A DNA stretch of 64,000 bases from Pelobates cultripes (lineage: Eukaryota; Chordata; Amphibia; Anura; Pelobatidae): NCBI GenBank assembly GCA_933207985.1, contig OW240916.1, positions 132,046,871-132,110,870 on the forward strand. The letters run 5' to 3'. The notes below the pieces were generated by a model. That model was not told the origin of the DNA, did no database searches, and saw only the letters and a program-made list of their open reading frames with translations. Below, piece by piece: positions 21,730 through 33,529 of this stretch (its first letter is position 1; each line of letters opens with the position of its first letter). The position numbers and the translations under genes were made by a program.

Positions 21730-23205
21730 TTATTTCGTCACTATTTCAGGGTTTTGCCCAATCGTCCCTCCTGTTTGGTCCACCTCCCCCTCCCAGTCTC
21801 CCCAATTCACGTCAAATTCAAGTTTCTTTTGTGGAGATACTATCGCCATTCTCTAATATATTTTGAACTGAGTGAGTTTGGTTTGGAGTTGGGCTAAGGA
21901 TAGGCAAGTCTGTGATTTCCAATGTAATGCTAGCAAGTTCCTTGCCGCTAGTATAGTAAAAGCTGTGACTTGTTTTTGTGCTTGGATTAGGTTATCTGGG
22001 AGCAACAGCAGGAGGCAGGAGGTTTTAATTGGAATTTGGGGATGTGCAATTGTTCCAATGTTGTGGTTACGCCGCTCCAGAGGGGTTGGACTCTGTCGCA
22101 CGACCACCACAGGTGCTCCAAGGTGCCTGTAATCTTATTGCACCTCCAGCAAGTATGGGGTGTATTGGGGTAAATGCGGTGAAGCCTCTGAGGGGTAATA
22201 TACCAGCGGTAGAGGAGTTTTTTGTGGGCTTCAATGTGTGTGTAGCACTTTGTCCATTTAGAGAGGCTGTTAAGGGCACGCAACCAGTCACAATCCGTCA
22301 GTACTACTCCGCAGTCTATCTCCCATTGAGCTTTATAGGGGTGTAATTTGGTTGTTGAGAGTTCTTGCCCTGCTTTTTAACATAGTGTAAGTGTTTGGGG
22401 TTTTGTAGGTGCTGCCCAACACCTGTCTAGGATTAAGTAGGAGGTGGTTCTGGTTGTATCTTGTATTTTGTACGGTGGTGGTGCGTGTGCCTGTATTGCA
22501 CTTTTCATTTGTAAGTAGGAAAAGATTACTCTGTTAAGGATCTGCCACTGTGATTGCAGGACCGGGAATGGTATTATGCCTTTGGTGTCTAAGAGATGTG
22601 ATATTTTTGTTAATCCCGCGTCGTTCCAATCTTTAAGAGGGATGTTGGGTACTATTGTTTTTAGGACTGAAATTGGGGATTTGGCGTGTAATGTGTCCTC
22701 GTGGCCTATAGTCTTCATAAAGGTGTCCCATAGGGATATTGTGAGCAGTGTGGTTGGGAATAAGTCGGTGCATTTGGTTCTGAACTTCCCCGGTGACCAC
22801 AAGTAGTCAGTTAGAGATATGTCTTTAAATTGTGCTCTTTCCATGTCTACCCACTGTAGCGTGCCTGGTTGGGCATGAAGGAGGATGCCCGTAGAAAGTA
22901 TCGCTGCTTTATGGTATTGCCTAATGTTTGGGAGTCCCACTCCCCCAAGTCGCGGTGCAGTCTGGAGTAGTGCCAAGGATACTCTGGGTCTTTTTCCGCC
23001 CCAGATAAAGGTGCCAGATAATTTTTGTAGTGCTTTGCAATATTCGGATGTGATCCCTAATGGAATCATTCTAAAAATATAGAGGATACGTGAAAGGATT
23101 ATCATTTTATATGTGTTTATTCTTCCTAATCATGAGATTTTTGCATGTTTCCATCTGTTCATTTCTAACTTGCATAGTGTTAAAAGAGGTTTATAGTTTA
23201 ACTGA
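21730..23205 (-). pseudogene. L1-type LINE ORF2 remnant, C-terminal part
   Basis: The frame encodes the thumb and C-terminal half of an L1-clade reverse transcriptase. Landmarks in order are a degenerate KISWLGRI-like block with the Trp codon mutated to TGA, the MIILSRILYIFRM block, LSGTFIWGGKRPRVSLALLQ with LGGVGLPNI, and a cysteine-histidine segment CWRCNKITGTLEHLWWSC typical of the ORF2 C-terminus. Reading stays in related frames with frameshifts and stops, including a TAG before the last ~35 codons, which end at a TAA at 21,730-21,732. The 5' continuation is at 23,741-24,150, separated by an insertion. It is a dead copy. Confidence 0.9.
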
Positions 23206-23740
23206 ATAAAAGAAGAATGTAGCGCTTATAAAATCAGTAAATTGTCGCTTTTTAGCAATCTCAGAGGAGTTGATGTGTATATGGATAATCAGCAGATAAA
23301 TGCCTGAAAAGAGAATAGCCAAAAATAGTGCAGATGGTATATCACTAGATAATATATAACGTAGAAATTATTAATAAACTCACAAACAGGGAGCTATAGA
23401 CCCAGCTCTAGTTTGCATTGCTTTTGGATCCGTTTAGGCGATCCTCCCCTTTTTTGATGTTGCAAATCTTGTCAAGCCTGGAGTCAAATAATATGACTCA
23501 ATTCACACGTATTGTGCAGTATGGGACTGCACTCCCATCCATACAATGACGAATAAATAGGTGAATCCAGGGATCAGGATCAAAAAGTAAAAGCTTAATT
23601 TATTATTACAAAGTATAAAACAAAGGGCAACAATGTGCCTAATACCAGAACGCGTTTCGCCACTACATAGATATATCTATTTATCCAGTTGAAAAAGCCA
23701 CAGTGTAGTGGCGAAACGCATTCTGGTATTAGGCATGATT
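23206..23740. mobile_element. Hairpin-bearing repeat inserted in the L1
   Basis: About 535 bp separate two colinear pieces of the L1 reading frame. The insert begins around AGAAGAATGTAGCGCTTATAAAAT and ends with the hairpin at 23,637-23,734. No clear target duplication was found, so the boundaries are approximate. Confidence 0.55.
23637..23734. repeat. Hairpin with 31-nt arms
   Basis: Arms 23,637-23,667 and 23,704-23,734 are complementary at 30 of 31 positions, with CGTTTCGCCACTAC at the inner edge. This CGTTTCG/CGAAACG hairpin design recurs in related repeats in the window. Confidence 0.88.
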
Positions 23741-24150
23741 GAGTTTGATTTCCAGTCAAACTGGTATGAGGCATGGAGTACGTCCAACAGGGGCTGTGGT
23801 AGGTTTATGTGCAGGGCTTGGGTCTTGTCCTGGTTCAGGCGATAGTATGAGATGTTACCGAATTGCTGTAGGAGGTCTAATAGGGGATCAAGAGAGCGTT
23901 TTGGCTTTGACAGTGCTATAAAGATGTCGTCCGCAAATAAGGCTAGACTGTACATCTTGTTGTGAATATTGATTCCTGGTATCTCGGGGTGTGATCGGAT
24001 CTTTTGGGCTAGGGGTTCTAGGGCGAGTATGTACAGAAGAGGTTACAAGGGGCATCCTTGGCAGGTACCATTTGTAATGGAGAATGGAGTGGAGAGGAAC
24101 CCTGTGTGTGATACCTTTGCTGCTGGGTGGTGATATAGTCAAGCTCACCT
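23741..24150 (-). pseudogene. L1-type LINE ORF2 remnant, palm region
   Basis: This piece encodes a block matching the reverse-transcriptase segment before the active site (SHTGFLSTPFSITNGT, then CQGCPL followed by a TAA where Ser is expected). It is followed by LALFADDIFIAL, the FADD active-site motif. It is colinear with 21,730-23,205 across the inserted repeat. The 5' edge near 24,150 is the usual L1 5' truncation. Confidence 0.9.
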
Positions 24151-26697
24151 ATTGTAATGTTATTTAAAGATATGATATTGTTACTAAAATAACTGATAAT
24201 TGTATCTCAAACAGGTTTTTTGTTTTTCATAAAATCGAGGAGTCCAGGGCTAAAATACGTTTTGACATAAGTAAGATCTTCCAGGCTTATGTAGTCATAG
24301 ATAATGTCATTTTGTTTCATGATTAGCTAGTTCTTATTTCTGGACCAGCTCTGGGAATACTCCAATCCCAGTGGACATATTCTATTTGAACATTTCCCTG
24401 TTTAGGAAGCCAGTACTTTTTTGTGACCCCCATCTCTCTGTTTCCCTTTTTACCCTGGAAGTCACAGTTTTTGGTAAGTCTGCACAAAACTAAGAGTAAT
24501 CGCAAAAAAACTCTCATAGTAACTATAGTAAATGTATTTTGGAATGTGTTTGTGGAAATCAAATACATTGGCATACCTCTCAACACTGAGACGTCTACAT
24601 TTTGTCAGAGTCAGATCCTCAGAAAAAGTGGGTAATTTCTCCCAAAAATCCAGGACTCCAGGACTTTGGGAGGCATGCATTGGTCTTGCTCTAAACATGT
24701 TGTGAGCTGTGGCAGGTGGTAATTTTTAAAGAAGGTGGGGTGCTAACCCCCTTATTTGTTGGGCTTTACCCACACAACCCCATGACATGCCATGCCGTGT
24801 CTAAAACCAGTTGCATCTTTAATCATCAATAAAGAGGAGATTAGAAAATGCAGATATAAGCATGGCAGACACATGTTTTGTTTCTAACACACAAGTATCA
24901 GTAGTTCTTACAATGCGAATAAACATACACAAATCTCTTTTTTTTTCTTTTTTTGCAACAAGAACTGTGGTGGTGGGGGGGTGGGGGATTGCCCTCCTCA
25001 TCTCTATGGAACAGGTTCCTCTGGTTCTGAATAATATCTTCATTCCCATCTATGGTGTTATGCTAACGTCACCTAAAATGTTCTGGAAGGGTCCTACCCA
25101 AGGTGACACTTTCTACGCCAACAAAAGTTTATCTTTTGGCAATTTCAGTTGGATGATATGTAAAAATGTACTGTGGCTGTGCTGAAATTGGTAGCAAATT
25201 GGTGTGGTCTTCTTGGCTTTAAATTATTCTTCCTTTACTGAGACACAAGGAACACTTTATGGGACACTACAAGCACCCACTCAAATTAGCTGTAATCTGT
25301 AGTTTATGTTTCACTTTGTGTTGCTGTTTGTTTTCTTTATTAATTTTCTTCAATTTATCTTAAAACAATGTTATGCCCTATAAGTCCACAATTTCTTCCC
25401 TTCCCTCCCAAGCTATACAGTTTTATTTTTTTACTCCAAAAATATTGCTGTAAATGATGTCTTCACTTATATTTTTAGAAAACGTACCTTGTAGCGTCTT
25501 TGATTTCTACAGTAGAAAGCAAATAATTCATATCTTGAAAATTGCATTGATAATTATGGGACATGCTCAGTGGTGCTATAAAAGGTTAGTCCTTTGAGCT
25601 CAGTCCCTTCCTAGTATGGTCTGACGTAGCACACCTTCATCTGAAAAATGTTCTATGTATTTCTGCACCCCTATGCGAAGCTGAACTTTTTCTTGTATGT
25701 TCCCTTTTTTTTGTTAATAATGTACATTTAATAATTAAATTCAATCATTTAATAATGTGTTTTTTCTGTTCTATGCCCTAAATAAGAAATGTTTGCTTCT
25801 AACTAAACTTCTTTAATATGCATTTTCTGTCTTACCTGTTTCTTTAATTAAGAAATCCTTTTTCTCCAGCAATTGCTTATCCACAAGGTCAAAGTACAGA
25901 GAATAGAATGTCTTTTGTTTTAATATTTACAGAGAATTTAAGGAAATTGGAAGTTTGAAATTCCTCTAAGAATTTACTTATCCTTCTGCTAAATGCAGTT
26001 TAATCTTACAGTTGTAAGCTTTTTAACACATTAGTGTAAATTAGATCATTTACACCCGCAATAAAATGTCTATTTAGAACAACAATTAACTATTTTTGAG
26101 CAATGCCTTGTTCTTAGGTCAAGGCCAACAAAGGCCAGAAATCCTTTAAAGTTGAGCTGTTACTAATCATGGCTGTTACTAATCATATTTGCTTTACCTT
26201 ATTTACTGAAAACCTCCAGCAGCAAAGAATTAGTTAACATAAATTTTCCAAACAACCAATCAGAACAAAGTAACAGCAGTATAAAATCCCTCAAGCAATA
26301 GAAAATGTTATTTAGTATCCCCTGGGTGGGAATATCACCGAAGGGGTGGTCAGTATGAGTGGCACCCAGTCACTCTGGGCATGAACCCTAGAAATTGACT
26401 ATAGAAAGGTAAATAAGGAAATTCTTTTTCGGGAAATTCCTCTTTGGTACAAGTATATGGAAGACTGAAATAGGGAGGTGCAGTTGTTAAAACATAACGA
26501 GGAAATATCTATTATATAGAGCAGGACAAAAATGTCATTCAAATGGATAAACCAGTAGGCTTTATTATAGTTGCCTAAAATGTATTAACCGAAAGTTGTC
26601 CTGACTGTCTAGATGGTAATTGCTAGCTGGCATTGCGGTTAACAGATAGGGGACTCTCAATTCCAAAACATGTCCAAGTAAATGTCTGCTTCATTAT
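24151..26697. other. Unique sequence, no gene seen
   Basis: AT-rich. A 108-codon open frame at 24,862-25,185 lacks family motifs and flanking signals. A 16-bp tandem duplication (GCTGTTACTAATCATG) lies at 26,155-26,187. An old-repeat texture is visible at 24,560-24,690. Confidence 0.4.
26255..26288 (+). promoter_or_regulatory. CCAAT + TATA-like promoter pair
   Basis: AACCAATCAG is followed about 20 bp later by GTATAAAATCC. The spacing suits a polymerase II core promoter or a decayed LTR, but no transcript or LTR ends could be recognised downstream. Confidence 0.25.
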
Positions 26698-27192
26698 TTA
26701 AAGGAGTACTATAGTGCCAGGAAAACAAACTTGTTTTCCTGGCACTGTAAGGTTATTAGGTGTGTCCCCTCCCTCAGGGCCCACCTCCCGTTGGGCTGAA
26801 GGGGTTAAAACCCTTTCAGCCACTTACCTTTCTCCAGCGCCAGGCTCCCTCGGCGCTGGTGACCTCTCCTTTCCCTGCCGACGTCAGCTCAGAATGCGCA
26901 TGCACGGCAAGAGCAGCGCATGCATTCAAACCGCCCATAGGAAAGCATTACTCAATGCTTTCCTATGGATGTCCAGTGTCATCTCAGTGTGATTTTCACA
27001 CTGAGAATCACGGAAGCGGCCTCTAGTGGCTCTCAGGGAGACAGCCACTAGAGGCAGGATTAACCCTCAATGAAAACATTTAACCCTCAATGAAAACATT
27101 GTTTACAGCTGCAGGGTTAAAACTAGGGGGATCTGACACCCAGACCACTTAATTGAGCTGAAGTAGTCTGAGAGCCTATAGTGGTCCTTTAA
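26698..27192. mobile_element. Complete T2/Kolobok-type MITE, subfamily B
   Basis: TTAA on both sides with inverted ends AGGAGTACTATAGTG and CTATAGTGGTCCT. Internal hairpins include CCATAGGAAAGCATT/AATGCTTTCCTATGG, CTCAGTGTGA/TCACACTGAG and a CCTCTAGTGGCT/AGCCACTAGAGG stem. A 22-bp segment (TTAACCCTCAATGAAAACAT) is tandemly duplicated near 27,060-27,105. The truncated sister is at 55,493-55,870. Confidence 0.9.
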
Positions 27193-27344
27193 ACCTGGTG
27201 CTTCTGCTGCTCCAAGTTTAAATACATCCCTGCATTTTCTCCCCTGCAGTATCTGATAGTCCTCCCCTGGCTCCACATTTTGAATGATTGTCCACTGCTA
27301 ACAGCTCTCCACTGCCTGGTATAATTTTATCTTACACTCTGCAT

Positions 27345-27425
27345 ATAGTATTATTATTATTTTATTTATATAGCGCCAGCAAAATTCCGTAGCGCTGTAC
27401 AATGGGTATATAGAAAGTGATAAAC
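27345..27425 (-). mobile_element. Retroposon 3' tail, GCGCTATATAAAT-(TAA)n type
   Basis: On the minus strand, CCATTGTACAGCGCTACGG leads to TGGCGCTATATAAAT and a TAA/TAT tail. Same tail as at 2,443, 40,715 and 59,632. Confidence 0.65.
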
Positions 27426-27633
27426 AGTTTGCTAGTAATGTCTTACTTTTAGCACTGTAGTTTATGCTGACTACATTTTCAATACAGCTGGCTAAGTGTC
27501 TTGATAAATATAATGTACTTTAATTGGAATGTTACTGGTAAAGCACCAAAAATAATACAATATTAAAAAACGAAACAAATTATTGGCCACTAGGTGACAC
27601 TGTGAGTAATAACCTTATTTGGGTATTAGAACT

Positions 27634-28057
27634 TTAAAGGAATATAGGTACCAAAATAACTGCACAAAGCAGGTTTGGTGTATAGATCATACCCTATGCG
27701 GTCTCATTGACATTTAATTGTTTTGTTCATGTAGCCCTTGCCTGTGAGTTTGACAGCCTTCCTAAATACTTCCTATAAAGAGAGATCTAATGTTTAAACT
27801 TTCTTTATTGCACAGTCTGTTTAATTTAGAATTTCATATCTCCTGCTCTGTTAATGGCCTGCAGGAGTCTTTTGTGTTTGTAATTAAAGTTTTATCAACA
27901 GAACTGGAAATAAAAACCTGTAAAGTTAGTAGGATCTGAAACCATTTTTGTTCTATGAAAGCTGTGAATTGAGCAGTGAGACTGCAGGGGCATGATTTAT
28001 ACACCAAAACCACTTCAATAAGCTAAAGTTGTTTTGGTGCGTAAAGAATCCCTTTAA
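27634..28057. mobile_element. Complete T2/Kolobok-type MITE, subfamily C
   Basis: Bounded by TTAA with ends TTAAAGGAATATAGG and AATCCCTTTAA; internal CCAAAATAAC near the left end is complementary to GTTGTTTTGG near the right end. No coding capacity. A truncated relative is at 2,610-2,939. Confidence 0.8.
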
Positions 28058-28094
28058 GTGGGAAAATTCCTAAAAGTTAGGGCCAAAGTTTATG

Positions 28095-28335
28095 TAGGGG
28101 GACCAGGTCAAATTACAATAATAACAATAACTTGTGTTCATATAGCACCTTTCTCCCAGTGGGACTCAAAGCGCTTTTTAATAAATGTTATTATTACCCA
28201 TTTGATGGAACTCATTTCATCGACCTCAGAAGGATGAAGGGCTGAGTTGACCCTACTGTGATTTGAACCTGTGACCATTTTTGAACAGGCTTTGTGGTCA
28301 ATGAATTTACTACTGAGCTACCTCACCAGCATACT
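28095..28335 (-). mobile_element. tRNA-derived SINE
   Basis: Read on the minus strand it starts with a tRNA-like head: box A TAGCTCAGTAG (28,310-28,320) and box B GGTTCAAATCA (28,259-28,269), about 40 nt apart, suiting an internal polymerase III promoter. A unique central body with CTTCATCCTTCTGAGG follows. The 3' end, GGTGCTATATGAACACAAG with a TTATTATTG tail, resembles LINE-like tails used for retrotransposition. Confidence 0.8.
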
Positions 28336-28339
28336 TCAC

Positions 28340-30165
28340 TGGCAAATAACAAAGGTGTAGCTTAGCACCCCACCATCTAAAAACTTCACCAGCTACCACT
28401 GGCTAGAGGGAGTAGTAATAGCAACCCATCTGCAAGTTAAGGGAACTGATTGAAGCCCCGGTAAGAAAATTATTATGTCTCCCAGATAAAGACTGTCCCT
28501 GGGGTATTATTTCATGACTTCTGCTTTCCATCTGGTGTTCTGTACTGCATGATGTAGCAGGTATAGAGTGATATGACCTGGTAAATGCACAAAGTAGGAG
28601 TGTTCTTGGTGTGCATTGGCCACATACAGGTATCCACAAAGGTTCTGTAGTGCAACCATACTATAGGTAAATATGGTAGATAAAGAGTTGAATGCAGTAT
28701 GATCGCTTACTAGAATAATGCATTCTTGACACCAATATAAGTTTGTCAACTACTGGCAACTACTGACAATTGAACCAGATTTACTTAATATCCAGAAAAT
28801 GGATATTAAACCAAAAAATGTTCTAGCATAAAGCCAGTAAAATATTCAAAAAATTCTACGTCTGAAACCGCACAACTAAGGCACTTCAACTTCAAAATGT
28901 AAAGCAAAAAAACATAAATTGCAAAAAGCTACCTAAACCTTCAGAGGTAAATCTTGTTTTAGCATTTGCGTTGTAACGTTTTGTGGTCCCCTCTGGGCCA
29001 AACAGGTTGTATTGATAACATCCGTGTTTGAATAGAATGTCTTTGAAAATGCACATATCATTCTCTTAGGAGACATATAAATGATAACTTGTGATTAATA
29101 TCCCGCTATACACGTTTGCAGTAGTAAATCCATTAATCTTTTTTTTTCTGCTATTCTTCAGACTCCTTTGATTTGTAGGTTACGTTAGAAGGGGCCCCTT
29201 AATGCCGTATATGAAACCAGGTAAGAGTAGGGGAAAATCTGAAGCAGATGTGTGCAAGAAATCACAGGCTTACAACAGTGGCAAAGTGCTTATCAAAGCC
29301 AATATTTCTCAATTTCTACAGTAAAAGATTTCCTTGTGTCTTCATGTCCCGGAAAACCTATTTGAAACTATTAACCTTTTTTTTAAGATTTGACACTTCC
29401 CAATGACATTTTCTGGTTTTCCTGAGCTTTGTAACCAAGCGTAAGACAGACATTAATATGTTTCAATGAGGACGGCTTATTGATTTCTAAGTTATTTTTT
29501 TCTTCTTCTTTTCATGAAATACTGAATTATGCATTGCTCCATATGTTTAACATTACTTATATGGCTTTGTAGAAGGATTAAAAGGGAAAGTTCTTTTTTA
29601 TGTTTCGCTAACATAAGATAATGCTTAGAAAATATTGAGTGGGGCACAGTGTTGGTATGTGGTTTATTAGATGATATGTTGAACATTTTCCGGTGTCTAT
29701 TTTGAATGTTAGTGATTGTATTGTTGACAGAATTTTGGGATTAGGGTGACCAAAGGTCAAGATTTATTCATATTTGCAGATGCATACACCATAAAACATA
29801 CATCGTAATAATTGCGTCTTGCTTGCAGCATGGCATTTATTATATGATGTGCTATATTGGTGTGAGAGACACTAGCAATTCCCGTCAATATTTGATATTC
29901 TTTCATCTCCTTTCTCTTTTTTCTTTTATTACACAATATTTATAACAATATAAAAGTGTAAGAAATGTGGCAGAATTAGCATGTAGTGTCATTGATACAC
30001 ATGTATGTAACATTGAAAGTAAATAAACAAGACATATTAAGTTTATTTTACTCTTTATTCACCAATACAATTATGTGCATCATAGTAATTTGATCCATGC
30101 AGTTTATATCAACCAATAAAATTATGTGCATCATTTTGGTCCATGCACACCCTATGATCACATTA
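28340..30165. other. Unique sequence, no gene seen
   Basis: No coding potential or element termini recognised over about 1.8 kb. Confidence 0.4.
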
Positions 30166-30182
30166 AATATCCTGCTATATTA

Positions 30183-30260
30183 AGGTCTTTATCAAGCTTG
30201 ATAAAGTCCTTAACAGGTCAAAACGTTGCAATAAATCTGCCTGGAAGCAATCGCAGTGAG
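30183..30260. repeat. Hairpin repeat, TTTATCAAGCTTGATAAA
   Basis: The 20-bp perfect palindrome CTTTATCAAGCTTGATAAAG (30,187-30,206) is followed by GGTCAAAACGTTGCAATAAA. It shares the AACGTT/AAACATT-type motif of the other hairpin repeats. Confidence 0.7.
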
Positions 30261-30534
30261 TGCCTGAGATTTTCTTACTCATATATATTCCTTGAGGTTT
30301 GCTGACCCATGCTCAGTAGCACCCTGGGTTGTAACATTGTGGCCAAGTGCGACCCTACCCCTTTTTTTCTATGAAATATACTGCTGTCACTAAATGAGTA
30401 GAATGAGATAGGGAATAGATCTCCAACTTGGAATTTATGATTTCGTTTTTTCTTAATCCCTTATCTTGCTGTTGGGGTTCCTAAATCCAGTGCCAGTTTA
30501 GGGAGCATGCCATTTTGGGACTGTCTTTTACAAC

Positions 30535-30790
30535 CCAGGGCTGTGTTTTGTGAGTGTTGTGTGTGTGTGGCTGAGAGTTTATGTATGTGGGAGAGACTGA
30601 GTGTTGTATGTGAGAGTCCATTTAGTGGCTGTGTGTTGTGTGTGTGGAGGAGGCTGAGTGTTCCTGTATGTGCTGTTTGAGTGTTGTGTGTGGTGGATAT
30701 TTTTTGAGTGGATGAGTGTGTTGTGTGTGCATATGTAGGATGAGTGTGTCTGAGTGTTGTGCGTGTAGTGTCTGAGTGTGTGTGAAGATG
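30535..30790. repeat. GT-rich minisatellite
   Basis: Irregular GAGTGTTGTGTGTG and GAGAGTTTATGTATGTGG units over about 250 bp. Confidence 0.75.
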
Positions 30791-31147
30791 TTGTTCTTTT
30801 GATCTCTCTTCACCAAATTCACTGCAGCAATATAAAAAAAATTCAAGGGTCCACAATAGTGTGATACTATATATTTATTTCTAAAATTCTTACTTGACGT
30901 CTATGTGCTATGGCAGAGACTCCCAAAAGTGCAGGTATTAAATGAAAACCCTTCTACGGGTTCCTCAATCTTCTATTTTTGCTGGCCAGTGACATGTCTG
31001 TAATGTAATGTAATTTTGCCTCAATAATAGTGTTTAGAAACAGTCTATATAAACAAGATACTTTGTTCTTGTTCTAAATTACATTTTATTGCATAAATTG
31101 TTATTATTAAGTCACCTAAAGTTTTTTTAGAACAGCCCTACCACTGG

Positions 31148-32065
31148 TCACACCCCAAAAAATAAAGTGTCCCTCGTTGTCCATTTGATATGTTGAGAGG
31201 CCCAAATCAGAGATGTGAGTATGAACAGAGGATAAACAGAGGTCATATGAAGAGATTTGTAAGCGAGGACCAGCATTTTAAATTGAGCCTTATATTCTAC
31301 TTGAAGCAAAAGTAAGGACTGACAGACGGAAGAAGTATGGTAGAACAGGAAGATGAGCCTTACCACAGCATCATTATACACTATATGTGGCAAGCTGGGA
31401 GCACATAAGACCAGTTAGCAGCAGATTGCAGTAGTCAAGGTAGGAGACAATAGCAGCATGGACAAGCACCTTTTGTGCATCCAGTGTTAGGTAGGGATGA
31501 ATGCAAGCTATGTTTTCTGAGATGTAGAAACAGGACTTGGCGATTGACTAGGTGTCAGCCCTTACTTAGACTCAAAAAGAAAGCCAAGGCAGTGAGCCTG
31601 TAAGGTAGAGCTTGGAGGAAGACATACATGGGAGTAGCAGCATTTGAAGGTGGAAAGACAAGAACTTCTGTTTTGGACAGATTGACTTTAAGGAAGTGAG
31701 ATGCCATCCAGTTAGAAATAGCAGAGAAGCAGTCAGAAATGGTTCAAGAGGGACAGAGATAGGTCTGGAGAAAACAGATAGATTTTGTGTCATCATCATA
31801 GAAGTAATATTAGATGCCAAAGGAACTGATTTGTTTCCCAAAGGAGGCAGTATAGATGAGGACAGTAAGGTGGCAAGAACAGAATCTTAGGGAACACAAG
31901 CAGAGAGGGGTTGTGGTAGAGAGGGGAAGAACCAGAAAAGGAGACGAAGAAATTGCGCTAAGAGAAACCTGGACAGAACAGTCTTATAGTATGAAAATTT
32001 GTTCCTTATTAACAGTGTCAAAAGCAGCAGAGCGGTCAAGGAGAATTAAAAGGAAGTAGTGGACT
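31148..32065 (-). pseudogene. CR1/L2-like LINE reverse transcriptase remnant
   Basis: On the minus strand, broken frames spell a non-LTR reverse transcriptase from the palm onward. An FDTVNK-like block comes first, then a degenerate YDDDTKS active-site box, a thumb block containing WMASHFLKVNLSKTEVLVF-like codons, and a C-terminal YKSLH block near 31,250. Frameshifts and stops are frequent. The order and spacing match CR1/L2/Rex-type LINEs rather than L1. Clade assignment is by motif only. Confidence 0.7.
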
Positions 32066-32724
32066 GTATTTTGCAGGCCATTGGATACCTAATGTATTGT
32101 ACCTAATGTATTGATTGACTTTTCACTTGGCGACATGTTTATTATATAAATCAAGTGGAATCCTCTATGAAACTAAATTACAAAAAACTGCAGCAAGAAT
32201 TGGTTGGTAGGGCTGTGGGAAAGCAATTGTAACCTCAACCATGTGAAGATATTTATTACAAAATAAAAACATTTTGACAACATAAAATTTATATGAAAGT
32301 TGGCACCAATAAGAAAGAGAATTTTGCACAACAATTCATAAAACCCTACAAACATGCAAATATGATAATAAAATTATGTGGTTGCACTTTCCCTTCTGAG
32401 AAAAAAATAAGAAAGTAGTAAAAGCTATGCATGTTCTTTTCATTAAGTAGGCTGTACAGTAAGGTTTTCTTGTAGATTTTGATACCTTTTAATGGTCTGC
32501 TATATCAATTTTATAATGATTTTTTTTGTGCTTTCCAAACTGCAGAGGCCATCATATGTGATTGTAACAGGATAGTCCCCGCAGTATGGGTCCAGGAAAA
32601 GGTTGCCAAGTGTTTGTAGGCTGTAAGCTACTTTTTCTTTAAAAGAAAATAACTGAGAAATACATAATGATGGTTTTCTAAATGATCAAAAAGAAGCACA
32701 CACATAAAAAGTTGGTCTTGATGA

Positions 32725-33215
32725 AAATTCATGTTCTTGGGTAGAACATTGGCTTAAAGATAGAGTACAAAGAGTTATCATTAATGGTACTTTTTCAAGC
32801 TGTACAAAAGTGGTAAGTGGTGTCCCTCAGGGTTCTGTTCTGGTACCACTTCTATTTAACATATTTATAAATGATCTTGACATAGGTATCAAAAGCCATG
32901 TTTCAGTGTAAGCAGATGACACAAAACTCTGTAAAGTTATACAATGTGAGCAGGATATTGATTTGCTGTAGAGGGATTTAAATAGACTGGAGTACTGGGC
33001 ACTAAAATGGCAGAATAGATTTAATTTAGAAAAATGCAAAGTTAGGCACTTCAGAGTAATGAATGCACAAGCAACTTAAATGGTAGTGAATTACAGATAA
33101 CAAGAAGGGTTTAGGAATAGTTATAGACAACAAACTAGGCAATAAATTGCATTATCAATCGGTAGTTGCTAAGGCCAGTAAGGTATTGTCATGTATAAAT
33201 AGGGGCATTATTCTC
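32725..33215 (+). pseudogene. LINE reverse transcriptase palm fragment (CR1/L2-like)
   Basis: The plus strand encodes VVSGVPQGSV-LVPLLFNIFINDL, then ADDTKL preceded by a stop codon where the aromatic residue of the FADD motif is expected. A following block with LNRLEYWALKWQNRFNLEKC and an LGIVIDNKLGN-like block keep normal LINE order. At least three in-frame stops make it non-functional. It lies opposite in orientation to the LINE fragment at 31.1-32.1 kb, so they are separate insertions. Confidence 0.82.
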
Positions 33216-33289
33216 GATTTGAGAATAATTTAGTTTGGAAAAATGGCGCATCAGAGTGGAGATGATAGCATTAACGAAAAATATTTGGG

Positions 33290-33516
33290 ACCAAAACAAA
33301 CATGGTATGGAAACATAAGAAATGCTTCAAGTGGTTTCCCCAAATTCAACTGAAAATGCAACCTATAATGACTTCTCCAGTCTCAAAATTATTCAACCCC
33401 TTCATGGCAAGCATCTTTAATACTTAGTAGAGCACTCTTTTGCTGTTATGATCTGCTGCAAACGAAATGCATAGCCAGACACAAGCTTCTGGCAGCGTTC
33501 TTGAGGAATCTTAGTT
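33290..33516 (-). pseudogene. Tc1-like transposase C-terminal fragment and 3' flank
   Basis: On the minus strand an open stretch encodes the last ~30 residues of a Tc1-type transposase (a PQERCQKLVSGYAFRLQQI block) and ends in TAA at 33,417-33,419. It is followed by a 3' untranslated segment with TTGAATAATTTTGAGACTGG. It is a different subfamily from the Tc1 copy at 35.4-38.3 kb, and its catalytic residues are not present here. Confidence 0.75.
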
Positions 33517-33529
33517 TAGTAATAGTCTT

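Noticed and set aside
22029..22346. 105-codon plus-strand open frame
   Set aside because: Antisense shadow of the L1 ORF2 remnant.
24862..25185. 108-codon open frame in unique sequence
   Set aside because: No recognisable motif, no splice or promoter context, and amino-acid content typical of random AT-rich DNA.
28259..28320. Functional tRNA gene
   Set aside because: Box A and box B are present, but no acceptor stem or cloverleaf forms and a retroposon tail follows; it is a SINE head.
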